A stretch of 64,000 bases of DNA from positions 1 through 64,000 of the forward strand of contig JBGCGF010000017.1 in NCBI GenBank assembly GCA_045110575.1. Direction: 5' to 3'. Origin of the DNA: CALDTK01 sp045110575 (lineage in GTDB: Bacteria; Bacteroidota; Bacteroidia; Chitinophagales; Saprospiraceae). The position numbers were made by a program, and so were the translations under genes. Every line of letters starts with the position of its first letter. The first letter of the stretch is position 1. Of the stretch, positions 46,827 to 56,211 are shown in pieces. The notes below the pieces were generated by a model. The model did no database searches, was not told where the DNA came from, and saw nothing but the letters and a program-made list of their open reading frames with translations.

Positions 46827-47873
46827 ATGAGAAAAATGCACACCTACTTATCCTTCGGGATAGCGGTAATGTTGGTCCTTGCGACAGCGCAACGTTCTGT
46901 TGCCCAGCAAGACCCAATGTTTACCAAGTATATGTTCAACAGCCTTGCCTTTAACCCGGCATACGCAGGAACGAGTGATTACTTGAGTGCAACTGCGATT
47001 GTACGTGACCAGTGGCTGTCGTGGGGGAAAGGCATTAACTCTATCGAAGGTGGAGCTCCAATTACCTACGCCCTAAGCGTTCATTCTCCTTTCAAGAATA
47101 ACGTTGGCCTTGGTGGATACATCAGTCAAGACAACATTGGCTCAAGCATCTTTACGGAGATGACTTTTTCATACGCTTATAGACTTCGACTCAACGATGA
47201 TTTACAGCTCTCTGCGGGTATTCAAGGTGGGGTTACGCACCAGAACTTTGACTACTCTGGGCTGAATATTCGTGATCCTTCTGATGGAAATTTCATGGAA
47301 GGTAATAGCGCCGCTTGGCTACCGAATGCTGGTGCAGGACTTTACCTTTTCTCTGAGAAGTTCTACGTTGGAGCAAGTGTCCCTAGCCTTTTTGAGTCAA
47401 CAATCAGCAATAGTCCTGTTCCGACTAAAAACCCAGCTCGAAATTACCGCCACATGTATGTCGCTACTGGCGCTGCATTTCCAATTAAAGGAAACGATGA
47501 TTTCGTCCTCAAACCTTCTATTCTAATCAAAGGCGTTGGTTGGCTCGGTGACTTCGCGACAAGTAGTCAAAGCATCGCCGTGGTTCGCACACCTACTGAA
47601 TTTGATATTGATGTAAGCATGCTATTCTATCAAACCTTATGGTTTGGAGCAAGCTTCCGTTCAACCGTCGACTTCGTAACCCAAGGCAAAAGTTCTCATG
47701 ACAGTGCAGACCTTTGGGGAGCATTCTACCTTAAGAATGGAATGCGCATAGGTCTTGCTTACGACTACAGTTTGACCGAGTTGCAGCAATATGGCAACGG
47801 TAGTGCTGAGATCATGATCGGATACGACATGAACTTCAATGTTGATAAGATTGTCACTCCCCGCTACTTCTAA
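46827..47873 (+). CDS. PorP/SprF family type IX secretion system membrane protein
   Basis: A 348-residue predicted outer-membrane beta-barrel. After the signal peptide (LSFGIAVMLVLATAQRSVAQ) it begins QDPMFTKYMFNSLAFNPAYAGTSDYL, the hallmark of the PorP/SprF family. SprF-type proteins are needed for surface display of their neighbouring type B cargo, and this gene starts 113 bases after the giant type B gene, so the two are probably a functional pair. I choose ATG 46827; the frame also has a TTG at 46806, but that codon lies in a GATTTTTG box (46801-46808) resembling a -7 element. A hairpin follows the gene. Confidence 0.92.
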   Translation: MRKMHTYLSFGIAVMLVLATAQRSVAQQDPMFTKYMFNSLAFNPAYAGTSDYLSATAIVRDQWLSWGKGINSIEGGAPITYALSVHSPFKNNVGLGGYISQDNIGSSIFTEMTFSYAYRLRLNDDLQLSAGIQGGVTHQNFDYSGLNIRDPSDGNFMEGNSAAWLPNAGAGLYLFSEKFYVGASVPSLFESTISNSPVPTKNPARNYRHMYVATGAAFPIKGNDDFVLKPSILIKGVGWLGDFATSSQSIAVVRTPTEFDIDVSMLFYQTLWFGASFRSTVDFVTQGKSSHDSADLWGAFYLKNGMRIGLAYDYSLTELQQYGNGSAEIMIGYDMNFNVDKIVTPRYF

Positions 47874-47912
47874 AAATTGACGCGACTTTTGGTAGAAATT
47901 GAATCGAAGCAT

Positions 47913-47951
47913 GGCAGCTAATCCCTCCAAAACCAAAGGTCTATAGCTGCC
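47913..47951 (+). terminator. Hairpin after the PorP/SprF gene, possible terminator
   Basis: An 8-bp stem GGCAGCTA / TAGCTGCC with a 23-base loop. It is followed by an A/T-rich stretch but no proper T run. Confidence 0.45.
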
Positions 47952-48094
47952 AAACACATAATTTTAATTGGATATATTAAAACTGATGTTGTACAATGTG
48001 CGATAAATCAGTCAAGTATGACCGTTTGAAATAATAGTTCAAAAACTCACGGCATTTTCTGCGAAAAGCAGTGCCTACAATTCATAGGACTTCC

Positions 48095-48102
48095 TATATT
48101 TG
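48095..48102 (+). promoter_or_regulatory. -7 box TATATTTG for tRNA-Lys
   Basis: Exact match to TAnnTTTG, 39 bases upstream of the mature tRNA 5' end. No exact -33 TTTG is seen. Confidence 0.65.
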
Positions 48103-48141
48103 CGCTCGCTAAGCAGATATCGCAAGACGAAGCAAAGTAAC

Positions 48142-48215
48142 GACCTGGTAGCTCAGCTGGTTAGAGCATCTGACTTTTAATCCGAGGGTCGTGGGTTCGA
48201 ATCCCACCCGGGTCA
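48142..48215 (+). tRNA. tRNA-Lys (TTT)
   Basis: Complete cloverleaf of 74 bases: acceptor GACCTGG / CCGGGTC (one G-U), D arm with AGCTCAGCTGGTTAGAGC, anticodon loop CTTTTAA with anticodon TTT, and T arm GTGGG-TTCGAAT-CCCAC. CCA is not encoded. Confidence 0.96.
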
Positions 48216-48221
48216 CTTCTA

Positions 48222-48255
48222 AAGCCCCTTGATCTTACGATCGAGGGGCTTTTTA
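48222..48255. terminator. Terminator after tRNA-Lys
   Basis: The stem AAGCCCCT / AGGGGCTT with T5 on the plus strand. It may also serve the convergent ABC exporter gene, although only three T lie on that side. Confidence 0.8.
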
Positions 48256-48266
48256 GTTTCTACAAA

Positions 48267-50102
48267 CTACTGATAACCAGCAGCTTGCAGATCAAATAGC
48301 TCAGCATACTTTCCTTTCTGCGCAATCAGCTCTTCGTGAGTCCCTAGCTCAAGGACTTCTCCCTGCTGGAGTACCAAAATCCGATCAGCCATTCGAACGG
48401 TACTAAAACGGTGACTAATTAGCACCGCGCTCTTACCTTCTAACAACGCGCTAAAGCGTTCGAAAACCTCGTGCTCAGCCCTTGCATCAAGTGCACTTGT
48501 GGGCTCATCGAGAATAAGAAGCTCTGCAGACTTCATATAAGCGCGTCCTAACGCAATTTTCTGCCACTGACCTCCACTTAGGTCTACCCCACCCTTAAAG
48601 CGTTTTCCGAGCATCTGATCATACCCATCTGGCAATTGCTCAATGACGGTATCAGCTAGACTTTTCTCTGCTGCGCTCTTAATTTGAGGAAGTTGATTAA
48701 GCTCTTTGACCTCGCCAACACCGATGTTATCGCTTGCACTAAACTGGAAGCGGATGTAGTCTTGAAAGATGACGCCTATGCGGCTGCGAAGGGAGCCAAT
48801 GTCATAGTCTCGGAGATCTTTGCCATCGAGTAATATTCGACCTTCAGTTGGCTCGTACAGGCGTGCAAGGAGCTTGACAAGGGTTGTTTTACCTGCTCCG
48901 TTCTCTCCAACCAGAGCCAATTTTTCGCCAGGCTTCAAGTGAAAAGAAACATGGCGTAGGGCGAAAATCTCTGAACCAGGATAATTGAACCCAACGTCCT
49001 CAAAGGTGAATCCTTCCTGGATCGGACTAGGAAACGTCAGACCATGGCCATCATCTAAAATACTGGGCTGAAGATCAAAGAAGTCAAAGAGGTCTTGGAG
49101 GTACAATGCACTCTCCGAGATCTTGGATAGTCGATTAACAACGCCCTGAAGCAGTCTCTGAAGGCGCTGAAAACTTCCACTTAAAAAGGTCAATGTTCCT
49201 ATGGTCAGGACTGCTGTTGCGGTTTGCCAGAGGATAAACACGAATGCTCCGTAATACGCTGCCGTACCGACGATACTGAGCAAGCCGCCAATACTCGCAC
49301 GTTTAACAGAGAGCTTACGATTTGCCTCATAGTACTCTTCAGAGAGCTGCTTGAATCGACTCGCTAAATGATCTGAAAGTCCGAAGATCTTGACCTCTTT
49401 TGCTGTCTGGTCACTTGCACCAATAAAGCGGAGGTAATCGAGCTCTCTACGTTGTGGGGTCCAGCTTTGCGTAAGACTGTAGCTGTTCCTGTTAAAATGA
49501 CTCTCTCCCAGAAAGGTGGGAATTACTGAAATAGCAAGAATGGCAATGAGCCACGGGCTATACGCTACGATTCCAATTCCCAAAAAGATGAGGGTCAAGA
49601 TGTCTTGTACTTGCGTCAAAACCTGTCCCATCAGAACAGTACGGGAAGTAGTCTGTCTTCGTGCGCGCTCTAATTTGTCGTAGAAATCTGAATCTTCAAA
49701 CTGATAAAGATCCAGTTCTGCGGCTTTATGGATGAGTCGAACAGAGGTTTCGTTTGCAAACAGGTCGCCCAGTAGGCTTTCGCCAAGGGTCATTCCTCGG
49801 TTAATAGCCTCACTTAGAATTGCAAGTCCAGCCTCAACGGCTACATATGTCCACAACAAAGTGAAGTCTCCACTTTCACTTTGCGTAAGTCGGATGACCT
49901 CGTCAATAATCAACTTACCTACATAGAGCATCGCCAGTGGAATACCGGCTTTTATCAAGCGAAGGATCACATTTATGATCGTAAGACGAGGCGATACCTC
50001 ATAGATCAATGCAAAGAAGGGTTTGAGATACTTTAGGGCACCTAGTTGCTCTTTGAGGTTAGGTTTCTTGGTAGTTTCTGCTTTCGGTTTATTGTTACGC
50101 AC
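48267..50102 (-). CDS. ABC exporter, fused permease and ATPase (GTG start)
   Basis: A 611-residue half-transporter with a membrane domain over about residues 30-330 and an ATPase domain over about 355-600. The latter has Walker A GENGAGKTT, signature LSGGQWQK, Walker B LLILDEPTSALD and the H-loop ISHRFSTV. It belongs to the exporter class, working as a homodimer in the inner membrane. The substrate is unknown; lipids, peptides and drugs are all possible. No ATG exists before the first helix, so GTG at 50102 (VRNNKPKAE) is taken as start. It stands alone between two terminators, downstream of the gld cluster on the same strand. Confidence 0.88.
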   Translation of the reverse strand: MRNNKPKAETTKKPNLKEQLGALKYLKPFFALIYEVSPRLTIINVILRLIKAGIPLAMLYVGKLIIDEVIRLTQSESGDFTLLWTYVAVEAGLAILSEAINRGMTLGESLLGDLFANETSVRLIHKAAELDLYQFEDSDFYDKLERARRQTTSRTVLMGQVLTQVQDILTLIFLGIGIVAYSPWLIAILAISVIPTFLGESHFNRNSYSLTQSWTPQRRELDYLRFIGASDQTAKEVKIFGLSDHLASRFKQLSEEYYEANRKLSVKRASIGGLLSIVGTAAYYGAFVFILWQTATAVLTIGTLTFLSGSFQRLQRLLQGVVNRLSKISESALYLQDLFDFFDLQPSILDDGHGLTFPSPIQEGFTFEDVGFNYPGSEIFALRHVSFHLKPGEKLALVGENGAGKTTLVKLLARLYEPTEGRILLDGKDLRDYDIGSLRSRIGVIFQDYIRFQFSASDNIGVGEVKELNQLPQIKSAAEKSLADTVIEQLPDGYDQMLGKRFKGGVDLSGGQWQKIALGRAYMKSAELLILDEPTSALDARAEHEVFERFSALLEGKSAVLISHRFSTVRMADRILVLQQGEVLELGTHEELIAQKGKYAELFDLQAAGYQ

Positions 50103-50176
50103 GTAGCATCAACGCTTGGCGAGAAAATTCGATCATAAACAAGGGAAATTCTTGGTTAGGAACGGTCGGTAAAATG

Positions 50177-50215
50177 AAAAAGCGGCACCATCCCGAAGGA
50201 TAGTGCCGCTTTTTA
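50177..50215. terminator. Terminator after gldN
   Basis: The hairpin AAAAAGCGGCAC / GTGCCGCTTTTT has a 14-base loop. The T5 on the minus strand ends the gld transcript before the ABC exporter gene. Confidence 0.88.
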
Positions 50216-50262
50216 ACCAATATCTGTTTTGCCGAAAAGGCTAACAGAAGAACGCTAACTGC

Positions 50263-51123
50263 TTAGTAAGACCAAAGGTCCTGCTCGAAGTTGAAGATTT
50301 CCTGCTTGATCTTTTGTCCTTCGAGAAGGAGATCTACACCAGTCAAGTAATCTTGTAGTCGACGATCTTGAACGTTGCTTTGCTTCCAGATGTAAGAGCT
50401 GAAGTAACGCATCTCCATGATGTCTTCCCAAGTTGTTGGGCTAGCATCGTTGTTGATGTTGAATACACGCTCACGAGCAAGAATCTCACGTGCTTCTGGG
50501 TAGTACACCCAGAACATTGGATCCTCGTATTGGAAGTTGCCGTTGTCATCAAGTACATCACGAAGTGGTGCAAGTCCTAGAATTCGAGTTTTCATTGTTG
50601 AACTCTCTTCATCGAAGAACCATATTTCCTTCACGCGGAAACGCTTGATATCCTCAGGGTTGAGATCGTTGCGTACTACTTGAATCTTCTCTTCGTAAGT
50701 ATCAGGATCGTAAGTAGTAATCGTATCGACACTACTTGTTTTCGCTGCCACCTCTTCTGGAGTCAATGGGTATGAGAACTTATCATCCTCAGTACTGTAA
50801 ACGGTGAAGTCACCGTTCATAGCGCCATCAAGAAGAATCTTCGAGAATGGGCGCTCAGGGTACATGAATGGTTGATTCATCTTCTCACGTGTGTCGATCA
50901 CACGCCAGATGCGCTTCTCCCAAAAGATGTCTGCTTCACGAACTGGATCATAAGCCAGAAGTGGCTTCTCATCCAACAGAGTCTTTTCGACAATGTCGTC
51001 AAGTGGTTTGTCCGCGGCAGGCGCACTTGATTCGGTAATAACCGTTTCAGGAATTTGCGCTTCTACTACAGCTGTAAGGCTGAAGAAGGCTGCGAGGCCG
51101 AGAAGGAAATGAAAGCTTTTCAT
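50263..51123 (-). CDS. gldN: Gliding motility / T9SS protein GldN (PorN)
   Basis: A 286-residue periplasmic component of the T9SS that associates with GldK in the outer-membrane ring. It has a signal peptide (FHFLLGLAAFFSLTAVVEAQ), then the GldN body with EADIFWEKRIWRVIDTREKMNQPFMYPE and the later WVYYPEAREILARERVFN. It is the last of the gldK-L-M-N series, 57 bases after gldM, and is followed by a strong terminator. Confidence 0.95.
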   Translation of the reverse strand: MKSFHFLLGLAAFFSLTAVVEAQIPETVITESSAPAADKPLDDIVEKTLLDEKPLLAYDPVREADIFWEKRIWRVIDTREKMNQPFMYPERPFSKILLDGAMNGDFTVYSTEDDKFSYPLTPEEVAAKTSSVDTITTYDPDTYEEKIQVVRNDLNPEDIKRFRVKEIWFFDEESSTMKTRILGLAPLRDVLDDNGNFQYEDPMFWVYYPEAREILARERVFNINNDASPTTWEDIMEMRYFSSYIWKQSNVQDRRLQDYLTGVDLLLEGQKIKQEIFNFEQDLWSY

Positions 51124-51180
51124 CTAATTGATATTGAGGCTACTGTAACGTAGCGAACGTTCGGAGTATTGGGGATGGTC

Positions 51181-52806
51181 TTAGCGAATGTTGAAGACCA
51201 TCGAATTGAGCTTACGTCCAGCTTGATCACCAGGGCAACGGCCCTTTACATCATTGAAGTAGTAAGTATCACCAGGAGTTGCTGCACGTACGATACGCTG
51301 AGCTTCTGTGTTGAACTTTCCACCTGGATTGACTACAGTAATTGGATCTTGACGCTTAGGAACGCGAACGACCTTAAAGCCTTGAACCTTGCACTTAGCA
51401 TCGAAATCGAAGTTCTCCAACCAAGCAATAAGTCCAGATTGAGCCTTGAACTCTCCGTTACCCATTGAGCCGTCAGTCTTGTTACCAAGCTTAGCTACTG
51501 GAGTAGGGATACGCTTAACACGGAAGTCGAATGACCCCATTGCTTTGCCTTTAGCTGTAACCGTAATCTTTGCATCGCCAGGCTTACTAGCCTTAACGTT
51601 GTAACCCTTACCGCTTTTACTAATTGTAATTGGACCGCTAGCGTTAACCTTCACATCGTTAGAACTAACACCTGACGCCGAAACAGATACAGGGTTGTCT
51701 ACACCGATGTAGAATACATTCATTTGATCAGCAGAAACGGCAACAGAACGTTGACCAATTTCATAAGTAAACTTAGAGTCTCCTTTATTCACTTCACCTG
51801 TAAGAGGGTTAGTGACTGATACAGTTAGTGGGACAGTCTTTTGTCCTGTTCCTGAAGCATTAATGGTCCATTTAGCTGTACCATCTGCTTGCACAGGTAG
51901 AGATCTACCATCTGCAGTGATGCGAATGTTTCCAGCACCAATACTTGAACTGTAGCTACCTACAGATACGACAGCATTAATACTCTCTCCACCAATTACA
52001 TAGCTACGATCAGCTTTTACAACAGGGAAGAAAGAATCGAATTCGATTACACGTCCACCTGCAAGTGCAGCCATAGAGTTAACCATGTTTGCCTCAGATG
52101 ACTTAAGATCTGCTTGCATTTGAGAAAGTAGAGGTAGTACAGCTGCCACTGGCATCTGACGGAACTTGTAGTCAGACCAGCTAACCTTGTCTGTTCCTTC
52201 CCATTCAGTATCGTCTACATTGAAAGGCATCTCGTTAGCTACAGAATTAATACTTGAAGCAACTTCAGCTTCACTAATTCCGAACGCTTTAGCGTTCTCT
52301 GAAATTAGCTTAGTGTATGAAGCAATTAGTTGATCACGTGTCTCAACAATTTTAGCTTTAATCTCTTCGCCACGGCCAGCTTCAACTAGCAAACGAGTTG
52401 TGATATCCTTGTTTTTCTTACCTCGGATATACTTAAGCTCACCATCGTGCTCTTCTTTGAAATCGCCAGCGTCCATAACGCCGTTGATATCTCCAGATCC
52501 ATCAATAAGTTCAACACGAACTTGGTTAATGAATTCGTCGAATCCTTTGGTTATATCACGGACTTCTGCGATCGCAGGAGTAATTGGACGAAATTTGGCT
52601 TTCGAGCCATCTTCAAGAAGCTTGTTAAGACCTTTCTCAGTCTCATCAAGTTGAGAGTCGACAACTTTCATTGTCTGTGTGTTACCCGCATCGAGGGTAA
52701 AGAAGGCATTCATAACTTCTGCTGAAACGTTCAGCGCAAGCATTGCCGTAAGCACCAGGTACATGAGGTTAATCATGAGCTGCCGCGGTTCCTTCGGAAT
52801 TGACAT
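51181..52806 (-). CDS. gldM: Gliding motility / T9SS protein GldM (PorM)
   Basis: A 541-residue inner-membrane protein that, with GldL, forms the proton-driven motor and spans the periplasm to the GldK/N ring. It opens MSIPKEPRQLMINLMYLVLTAMLALNVSAEVMNAF, the canonical single helix near residues 10-32. The helical D1 region (to about 220) is followed by three beta-rich domains, as expected from the known PorM/GldM fold. The length is typical. The position between gldL and gldN is conserved across T9SS genomes. Confidence 0.96.
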   Translation of the reverse strand: MSIPKEPRQLMINLMYLVLTAMLALNVSAEVMNAFFTLDAGNTQTMKVVDSQLDETEKGLNKLLEDGSKAKFRPITPAIAEVRDITKGFDEFINQVRVELIDGSGDINGVMDAGDFKEEHDGELKYIRGKKNKDITTRLLVEAGRGEEIKAKIVETRDQLIASYTKLISENAKAFGISEAEVASSINSVANEMPFNVDDTEWEGTDKVSWSDYKFRQMPVAAVLPLLSQMQADLKSSEANMVNSMAALAGGRVIEFDSFFPVVKADRSYVIGGESINAVVSVGSYSSSIGAGNIRITADGRSLPVQADGTAKWTINASGTGQKTVPLTVSVTNPLTGEVNKGDSKFTYEIGQRSVAVSADQMNVFYIGVDNPVSVSASGVSSNDVKVNASGPITISKSGKGYNVKASKPGDAKITVTAKGKAMGSFDFRVKRIPTPVAKLGNKTDGSMGNGEFKAQSGLIAWLENFDFDAKCKVQGFKVVRVPKRQDPITVVNPGGKFNTEAQRIVRAATPGDTYYFNDVKGRCPGDQAGRKLNSMVFNIR

Positions 52807-52897
52807 ATTGTGTGTATTGAGGAGTTGGGGATATGAAACTCGACGCGACTATAATTCAATCGCGTCGAGAAACAGAGAACTTTGAGTAAGCCGAGGC

Positions 52898-53500
52898 TTA
52901 CTTCTTAGCAGCAGTCGCAGGAGTGCTACCCATTGCAGTAAGCATGTTACCGTACACGCGGTTAAGTGATCCGAGGTTCGTGTTGAGCGAAGCCATTTGA
53001 TCCTTGTACTGCTTAGTATCCTCAAGTGAATCACCAAGATTCACTACAGCTTCGTTGAGTTTTCCGTAGAAATTGTTCATTGAAGCAATTTGATCTTTCG
53101 TTCCAGAGAAGTCTACTTCTTGAAGTGCTTTCAAGCTTGAAAGACTCTTAGACATAACTTGTAGCTCACCGAGCATCCCACCAAGTTGTGACTCTACAAC
53201 CTCACCGTTAAGTGCCTTAACTGGTGCACCTGCTCCGCTTGAGGCAGAAATAGGAGCAATATTGCTACCGTAGTTGTCGAGACCTGGGTAGAGCTTCTCC
53301 CAGTAGTAATCTTTGTCCGGACCGAGAAGTCCAAGCATAAGAAATAGGCCTGCCTCAGTAAGAAGACCTACTGTGAGCATTTCACTGGCGTATGGCCATG
53401 ATTGGATTTTGAATAGTGCTCCTACGAGTACTACCGCGGCACCGAAACCGATAAGAAGGTTTTTGAAATACTTAAATCCTTTCGACTTGACAAAGCTCAT
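52898..53500 (-). CDS. gldL: Gliding motility / T9SS protein GldL (PorL)
   Basis: A 200-residue inner-membrane motor protein. Two helices lie near the N terminus (NLLIGFGAAVVLVGALF and MLTVGLLTEAGLFLMLGLLG), and the acidic Glu in LLTEAGLF is the residue implicated in proton transfer in this family. A cytoplasmic coiled-coil-like tail with repeated L/S/N segments follows. It lies 91 bases upstream of gldM and 238 bases after gldK. Confidence 0.95.
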   Translation of the reverse strand: MSFVKSKGFKYFKNLLIGFGAAVVLVGALFKIQSWPYASEMLTVGLLTEAGLFLMLGLLGPDKDYYWEKLYPGLDNYGSNIAPISASSGAGAPVKALNGEVVESQLGGMLGELQVMSKSLSSLKALQEVDFSGTKDQIASMNNFYGKLNEAVVNLGDSLEDTKQYKDQMASLNTNLGSLNRVYGNMLTAMGSTPATAAKK

Positions 53501-53729
53501 CTGATGTGTGTTTTCGTGTGAATGAGGGAAGAAAAACGGCCGAGCTATAACACTAGACCAGTATACCGTCTCGCGGAGAAGCGAAACAGTGGTTGTGTGA
53601 ATGTAGTTGTACTAGTGAGTAGCAGCTATGAATAAACCCACGCGCTCAGGCATTAGGCTATCATCAGTTTCAATGTAAATCATCAAACGCTTGAAGGCGT
53701 AACAGGTGATTAAACGAGGTATTTCGCAG

Positions 53730-53750
53730 AACGATTTTCTAGAAATCGTT
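53730..53750 (-). other. Small hairpin across the gldK stop codon
   Basis: AACGATTT / AAATCGTT surround the TAG stop (minus strand) of gldK. There is no T run, so termination is unlikely. It may protect or attenuate the gldK-gldL mRNA. Confidence 0.4.
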
Positions 53751-54980
53751 GATTGAACGTCCTAGGAAAGATAGCGCACAGCGGAATCCAACGTAACTCT
53801 TGGTAGTATCTTGATACTCCCAGTCACGTGTTCCTGTCTGTAGGAAGAAGCTAATGTCCTTCCAACTTCCTCCACGGATAACCTTACGCTTGTAAGACTC
53901 CGGATCCTCGTCCTGTGCATCGTAACGGATGTCAGGGTTAAGGTCATGCTGGAAGTTGTATGCGTTATCGTAGTACGCTGTACTAGTCCACTCTGAAACG
54001 TTACCTGCCATGTTAAACAAGCCGTAATCGTTCGGGTAGTAAGCGTCAGCTTTTACAGTGTAAAGGCCACCATCTTCTGGATAGTTACCACGTCCTGGCT
54101 TAAAGTTAGCTAGCAAGCAACCTTTACCATTACGTACGTAGTATCCACCCCATGGGTAAGGAGCTAAATCCTTTCCTCCACGTGCTGCATACTCCCACTC
54201 GTGCTCGTATGGAAGACGGAAGTCCTCAGAGCTTACGCCGTTCTCAGCTTGGAAACTATTCCAAAGGTTTGTTCTCCAGTAAGAGAATGCCTTTGCTCCG
54301 TGCCAGTTAACACCAACAACTGGATAGTCGTCAAATGCAGGGTGCCAGAAGTAGTTACGCGTCATTGGCTCATTGTAGCTGTAAGCAAAGTCACGAACCC
54401 ATACAAGTGTATCAGGATAAACGTTAACTGTCTTACGCTCGATGAAGCTGTTACGTGGTGCACCTGTCTTGTCATGTGCTGCACGTCCCCAGTCATACCA
54501 CTCGTAAGTGTACTGGAGCTTACGAGTATCAAACTCTTTGCGGCCTGCAAAGCGATCATCTCCTTGGTAGTAGAGATCCTCTAAGGTCTCGTCTGCCCAA
54601 TCAATGTCGTACTCCCAGTCGATGTACTGCTCACCAGTGAACTCATCTTCATAGAAGTGGTCTAGGTAAGTGTGTGCGATTGAGTCACGGACCCAATTCA
54701 CAAACTGACGATACTCGTTGTTTGTAATTTCAGTGTCATCCATATAGAAGCCAGAAATCGAGATCGATTTCGGAGCATTCAGGAATGTACCACTAATGTC
54801 TTGGTCACTCGCACCGATGTGGAGTGTACCAGAAGGAATGTAAACCATCCCGTAAGGGTTGATACCTTTCCAAGTTGGTCTCTCGATTACGCCCGTGAGC
54901 TGTCCATTTTGCTTAGTCCCGCAAGCGGTCATCAGCATCACAGCTAGAACAGCGGCGATTACACTTATATTTTGCTTCAT
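53739..54980 (-). CDS. gldK: Gliding motility / T9SS lipoprotein GldK (PorK)
   Basis: A 413-residue outer-membrane lipoprotein of the T9SS ring. The signal peptide ends with LMTAC, so the mature protein starts at Cys20. The body is an FGE-sulfatase-like fold: GMVYIPSGTLHIG, ISGFYMDDTEITNNEYRQF, PVVGVNWHGAKAFSYW, LPYEHEWEYAARGG, DYGLFNMAGNVSEW, VIRGGSWKD and YVGFRCAL. ATG 54980 (MKQNIS) is chosen; the frame continues upstream to 55097 but without homology, and that part would precede the lipoprotein signal. It is the first gene of gldK-L-M-N, with a possible promoter box at 55044-55051. Confidence 0.96.
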   Translation of the reverse strand: MKQNISVIAAVLAVMLMTACGTKQNGQLTGVIERPTWKGINPYGMVYIPSGTLHIGASDQDISGTFLNAPKSISISGFYMDDTEITNNEYRQFVNWVRDSIAHTYLDHFYEDEFTGEQYIDWEYDIDWADETLEDLYYQGDDRFAGRKEFDTRKLQYTYEWYDWGRAAHDKTGAPRNSFIERKTVNVYPDTLVWVRDFAYSYNEPMTRNYFWHPAFDDYPVVGVNWHGAKAFSYWRTNLWNSFQAENGVSSEDFRLPYEHEWEYAARGGKDLAPYPWGGYYVRNGKGCLLANFKPGRGNYPEDGGLYTVKADAYYPNDYGLFNMAGNVSEWTSTAYYDNAYNFQHDLNPDIRYDAQDEDPESYKRKVIRGGSWKDISFFLQTGTRDWEYQDTTKSYVGFRCALSFLGRSINDF

Positions 54981-55043
54981 CGTCAAGCCCGAATTTTGCT
55001 TTTTTCTCTTTCCTAGTAGCAGTCGAATATTCTTCTGCAGCCG

Positions 55044-55051
55044 CGAAAGTA
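55044..55051 (-). promoter_or_regulatory. Possible -7 box TACTTTCG for the gldK operon
   Basis: One mismatch to TAnnTTTG on the minus strand, about 63 bases upstream of the gldK ATG. No clear -33 element is seen. Confidence 0.4.
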
Positions 55052-55140
55052 ACAATAAGCTGAAAAGTGGAGGCATTTCCACATAAACAGCTACCATTCA
55101 TTTATCCACCGCAAAGAACATACCTAAGATAGGCACTATT

Positions 55141-56211
55141 TCAGAGTCGTGGGTTAAAAATTATTGGCGGGAGCTTTCCCCTGCCAATTGGATCAATCAT
55201 AACGTAGCGAACAACCACTTCATGTGAACCTTGATGTGATCTTACTAAAGTAGAAAGACCGAAATCGTAGGCGTAAGCTAAGGTGATTTTATTAGATGGT
55301 TTCCATCCAATTAGCAGAGATACCGCATCAAGCGTATTTCCACTGTATCCTCTTAACGAGCTTCCGACACCAATATTGTTGTCATACCAAGCAGTAATAC
55401 TAGCAGCTGACTGCATTGTATTTGTACCTATTTGAAGTAACGCACTCGCCTCAATATCAACGAGTTCCGCTACAGGAACAAGTGTACTTGCATGTGTTAA
55501 AATGGTCCTAGACCACTTGCGATTTACCCCAGACCAGTTACTAGTTGGTTCGTTCAAATCGAGTAGGGAAACCCCTACTTTAGTTTCTTTCCACTTTATT
55601 TCAATTCCTCCATCGAAGCCAAGAGAAGAACTTGCTTGTTCACCTATTGGCAATAGATTATCGAAGTGCGTCACGATTCCGTTAGCATAAGTGCCATCCG
55701 ATGTACGGAGTCCAGCACCGTTTAGAGAGGCCTGTCTGTAGGTAACAGCACCTCCTAAGGAAACACTGAGTTCATCCTTTTCAAACACTTTGTAAGCTAA
55801 TCCTCCACGGAAAAGATTTACAACCTGCAGACCAACCTCATCACGCTCAAATCCAAGAGAAATGCCTGCATTTGCGATATAGACAGGTGCGCCGACGGTA
55901 AATTGAGTGGACGAAGGCGCTCCTTGAATGCCTTGCCACTGTCTTCGTAGACCCGCGCTTGCATCAAGTGAGTACAGATTGCCAGAACTAGCAGGATTTA
56001 GCCTCAGCGGACTTTGATTCCAAAGACTTGATTGTGGCCATGATTGCGCACTCACCACATTTGCCGAGACCGCTATTCCAATAAATAGTACAGCTAACCT
56101 CAACACTAGCTTAGGACTGCCACACCCTATAGGTCTAGCATCTCCCACTTTCGTGAAAACAAGTCGCGCGAAACGAAAGGCTGCAAAGCATTTATCCGGC
56201 GACTGCTGCAT
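55141..56211 (-). CDS. PorP/SprF family type IX secretion system membrane protein
   Basis: Predicted outer-membrane barrel of about 356 residues. After the hydrophobic segment LRLAVLFIGIAVSANVVSAQ it continues SSLWNQSPLRLNPASSGNLYSL, a variant of the PorP/SprF opening, and ends with the family's AYAYDFGLSTL...HEVVVRYV. It is immediately upstream of gldK, matching the porP-porK-porL-porM-porN order of Porphyromonas. The start is uncertain: ATG 56211 overlaps the preceding methyltransferase by 20 bases and gives an unusually long 56-residue leader. A GTG at 56148 would give a more ordinary signal peptide. Confidence 0.85.
   Translation of the reverse strand: MQQSPDKCFAAFRFARLVFTKVGDARPIGCGSPKLVLRLAVLFIGIAVSANVVSAQSWPQSSLWNQSPLRLNPASSGNLYSLDASAGLRRQWQGIQGAPSSTQFTVGAPVYIANAGISLGFERDEVGLQVVNLFRGGLAYKVFEKDELSVSLGGAVTYRQASLNGAGLRTSDGTYANGIVTHFDNLLPIGEQASSSLGFDGGIEIKWKETKVGVSLLDLNEPTSNWSGVNRKWSRTILTHASTLVPVAELVDIEASALLQIGTNTMQSAASITAWYDNNIGVGSSLRGYSGNTLDAVSLLIGWKPSNKITLAYAYDFGLSTLVRSHQGSHEVVVRYVMIDPIGRGKLPPIIFNPRL

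Noticed and set aside
54981..55097. N-terminal extension of GldK to 55097
   Set aside because: It would bury the lipoprotein signal peptide 39 residues inside the protein and runs across the possible promoter.
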